NCBI GenBank assembly: GCA_013695405.1
Contig: JACDAO010000253.1
Coordinates: forward strand, 1 to 7,809
Length of the DNA: 7,809 bases
Origin: Acidobacteriota bacterium
Lineage (GTDB): Bacteria; Acidobacteriota; Vicinamibacteria; Vicinamibacterales; Vicinamibacteraceae
Direction of reading: 5' to 3'
Positions 6,300 through 7,809 of the stretch are shown one piece after another (the first letter of the stretch is position 1; each line of letters opens with the position of its first letter). Made by a program: the position numbers and the translations under genes. The notes under the pieces were generated by a model. That model saw nothing but the letters and a program-made list of their open reading frames with translations. It was not told the DNA's origin and made no database searches.

Positions 6300-6881
6300 A
6301 TGATTGCTCTCTGCCTGCTGTGGTTGGCGTCGGCGTCGATCGGGGCGCAAAGCGCCGCGCCGCTGACGCTGGACGTGCGTGTCTTTCGTGGTGTCACCGA
6401 CGTCACGGGCGATACGCTGGTCACGTTGTTTCCTGTCGGCGCCCGGACCGGGGGACGGCCGGTGCCGCTGGTGCCCTCGGGCGAACGCCGCCTGGCGCTG
6501 CCGTCCGGCCAGTACGACCTGCAACTGGTGCAGCAACGCGCCGGCGAGGTGGTCGGCATCTCCTGGACCAGCCTGCGGTTGCTGGTCGACTACCCGGGCG
6601 AGTACCAGCAGCACCTCGAGGTCGTGAACCTCGAGAAAGGCTGGGGCGCGTTGCAGGTGCGGCGCGCCGGCACGCGCGAGCAGGCACCGGTCGCCTGGTC
6701 GGCACGGCTGACGGGGCGCGACGGCAGCGAGGCCGCCCGCGGCGTGGTCGGACACGGCTATGTCGTGCTGGTGGCGCCGGCTGGCACCTACGACGTCGAG
6801 GTCACCCGCGCCGACGGCAGCACCACCGCGATTCGCGGCGTCGAGGTGAGGGAGAACCTGACCTACCTGAAGACGTTCTAA
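6300..6881 (+). CDS. Small exported protein with two beta-type repeats
   Basis: I do not recognise a named family. The 193-residue product starts with a hydrophobic leader, MIALCLLWLASASIGA, with likely cleavage after residue 16 (or 19-20); the leader lacks a positively charged start, which is unusual. The mature part holds two similar segments. The first peaks at RLALPSGQYDLQLVQ (64-78) and the second at VLVAPAGTYDVEVTR (156-170). Each is followed by a strand set ending in a valine-rich turn (LEVVNLEKGWG; GVEVRENLTYLKTF). This P-x-G-x-Y-D-[LV]-x-[LV] pattern is typical of small beta sandwiches such as PEGA or carboxypeptidase-regulatory-like domains, so adhesion or scaffold roles in the envelope are possible but unproven. 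The start is firm: an in-frame TAG at 6288-6290 lies just upstream with no other start between. It is divergent from the Mit_KHE1-like gene and convergent with the zinc enzyme gene, overlapping it by four bases. Confidence 0.8.
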   Translation: MIALCLLWLASASIGAQSAAPLTLDVRVFRGVTDVTGDTLVTLFPVGARTGGRPVPLVPSGERRLALPSGQYDLQLVQQRAGEVVGISWTSLRLLVDYPGEYQQHLEVVNLEKGWGALQVRRAGTREQAPVAWSARLTGRDGSEAARGVVGHGYVVLVAPAGTYDVEVTRADGSTTAIRGVEVRENLTYLKTF

Positions 6882-7809
6882 GGCACGTCGGCGCGCGGCG
6901 CGCGTTTGCGTTGGGGCGGGCGCGGCGGACGCGGCCTGGACAGGTCAGGACGTCCGGCCGACTCCCACGCGCCGATCACGTACGCGGCGACGGTGGCGAT
7001 GGCGCGATTGACCCGCTCGTCGAGAATCCGCGCCGCACCCGCAGCGCCGAAGCGCGTGAAGTAGCCCTCGTCGTAGAGGTCGCCGGTGCCGATCGCCTGA
7101 CGGTCGGCCTCCAGCAGCGCGGCGGCGTGCGTCTGGCTGTCGATCACCGTGGCAAATGCCGCGTCGCGCGGCACGGTGACCGGTGCCACCGCTGGGTGGT
7201 CGAGCTTGAGTGTTGGCCGCAGCCTCGAGAACAGATCCGACTCGAAGCGGCTGTGGACGCCGTGCTGCCCGGTCAGCTGGCCGTCGTAATTGGCCACGGC
7301 GTGGAACGGCACGTGGGCATCGCCGACGTAGTGACTGAGCACCGCGCTGAAGAACACGACGTTGTCGTAGGCGTAGCCGGGTGCGTCGCCCTTGGCCATC
7401 TGCTCGAAGGTGCGGCGCAGACGATCGTGCATCTCGGCAATCCGCCACGGCAGCAGGCCCTCGGCCTTGACTTTTTCCTCGCCGAACTTCTTGACCGCCT
7501 CGGCGTAGTCGCGCGGCAGGGCGTCGAACGGCGCCACGCCGTAGGCATCGATGTCGAGGAAGTGCCGCGGCGGCTCCTCCTCGAAGCCGACGTTGCGCCA
7601 GAGATCCGGGTCGATCGAGTGCTCGACGAACATCACCCGGCGGGTCTCGAACAACTCGCGCAGCCCAGGGGGCAATCGCCCGACCACCTGATCTGCGATG
7701 AACTTGTGCGCCTCGAATCCCCACGCGCCAACGTCGTGTGGGACTGTGAACAGCAGCAGCGCAAGAGCAACTGCCATTGACAATTTGGGGCGCAGGCGAC
7801 GTGTCGGCA
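6878..7809 (-). CDS. Exported zinc enzyme, phospholipase C / S1-P1 nuclease fold, 5' end at window edge
   Basis: The fold uses three zinc ions to cut phosphodiesters, either in phospholipids or in nucleic acids; which one is not decided here. Numbering from the TTG at 7783 (301 residues), the trinuclear site is complete: Trp21 as predicted first mature residue with His26 (WGFEAH, as in W1/H6 of S1 nuclease), Asp58/Asp60 in SIDPDLWR, His74 in PRHFLDID, His151-Asp155-His161 in SHYVGDAHVPFH, and His177-Glu181 in HSRFE. The final Glu recalls bacterial phospholipase C, where S1-P1 nucleases have Asp. The C-terminus (278-301) is rich in Pro and Arg. The frame is open to the right edge and reads PTRRLRPKLS before the hydrophobic core, a normal positively charged signal-peptide start. 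The codon straddling the edge is NTG, so the true start is probably at base 7810. Alternatives are TTG 7783 and ATG 7777. The gene ends in TAG, overlapping the convergent stop. Confidence 0.9.
   Translation of the reverse strand, partial: PTRRLRPKLSMAVALALLLFTVPHDVGAWGFEAHKFIADQVVGRLPPGLRELFETRRVMFVEHSIDPDLWRNVGFEEEPPRHFLDIDAYGVAPFDALPRDYAEAVKKFGEEKVKAEGLLPWRIAEMHDRLRRTFEQMAKGDAPGYAYDNVVFFSAVLSHYVGDAHVPFHAVANYDGQLTGQHGVHSRFESDLFSRLRPTLKLDHPAVAPVTVPRDAAFATVIDSQTHAAALLEADRQAIGTGDLYDEGYFTRFGAAGAARILDERVNRAIATVAAYVIGAWESAGRPDLSRPRPPRPPQRKRAPRADVP

Noticed and set aside
6892..6907. CGCGC-GGC-GCGCG followed by TTT as a terminator for the rightward gene
   Set aside because: The stem is only five pairs, the T run is three bases, and it lies within the coding region of the convergent gene where GC repeats are common.
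6320..7780. A 486-codon rightward frame across the 6300-6881 gene and opposite the zinc enzyme gene
   Set aside because: It crosses two better supported genes, has no start context and no coherent domain pattern.

Overview
This window looks like a chromosomal segment from a high-G+C Gram-negative bacterium. G+C is about two-thirds by eye, and the codons strongly prefer G or C in the third position. Two lipid A biosynthesis genes (lpxD, lpxB) and several proteins with export signals show a cell with an outer membrane. The style of LpxD and LpxB, the paired M16 peptidases and the secreted hypothetical proteins all suggest Acidobacteriota, perhaps the Vicinamibacteria. That placement rests on pattern memory, not on a search.

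Layout, in the direction of transcription. A leftward block runs from about 6228 down to 1. It holds a two-helix membrane protein resembling the mitochondrial K+/H+ exchange-related (Mit_KHE1) family, then lpxD (TTG start), a catalytic M16 zinc peptidase, a non-catalytic M16 partner, lpxB, and the first 116 codons of a secreted hypothetical protein that leaves the window. From the catalytic peptidase onward the genes are tightly packed: TGATG stop/start overlaps at 3004-3008 and 346-350, and a 13-base gap before lpxB. This is almost certainly one transcript. A promoter-like TTGGCG-N17-CATAAT lies directly before the first peptidase gene. To the right, a 71-base divergent spacer separates the block from a rightward gene (6300-6881) for a small exported protein with two similar beta-type segments. 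That gene converges, with a 4-base overlap, on a leftward gene for an exported zinc enzyme of the phospholipase C / S1-P1 nuclease fold. The 5' end of that last gene lies at or just beyond the right edge.

How the genes fit together. LpxD adds the second acyl chain to the UDP-glucosamine precursor, and LpxB joins two units into the lipid A disaccharide. The two M16 proteins between them have complementary defects. One has the HxxEH zinc site but lacks the Arg/Tyr substrate-binding pair; the other has the Arg/Tyr pair but no zinc site. This is the signature of an obligate heterodimeric peptidase, here exported and co-transcribed with an envelope gene. The envelope theme covers most of the window.

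I see no CRISPR array, RNA gene, insertion sequence, phage gene or defence system. No stretch above 300 bases lacks a gene; the largest gaps are about 70 bases. The most notable items are the split-active-site peptidase pair set between lpxD and lpxB, and a bacterial relative of a family best known from mitochondria.
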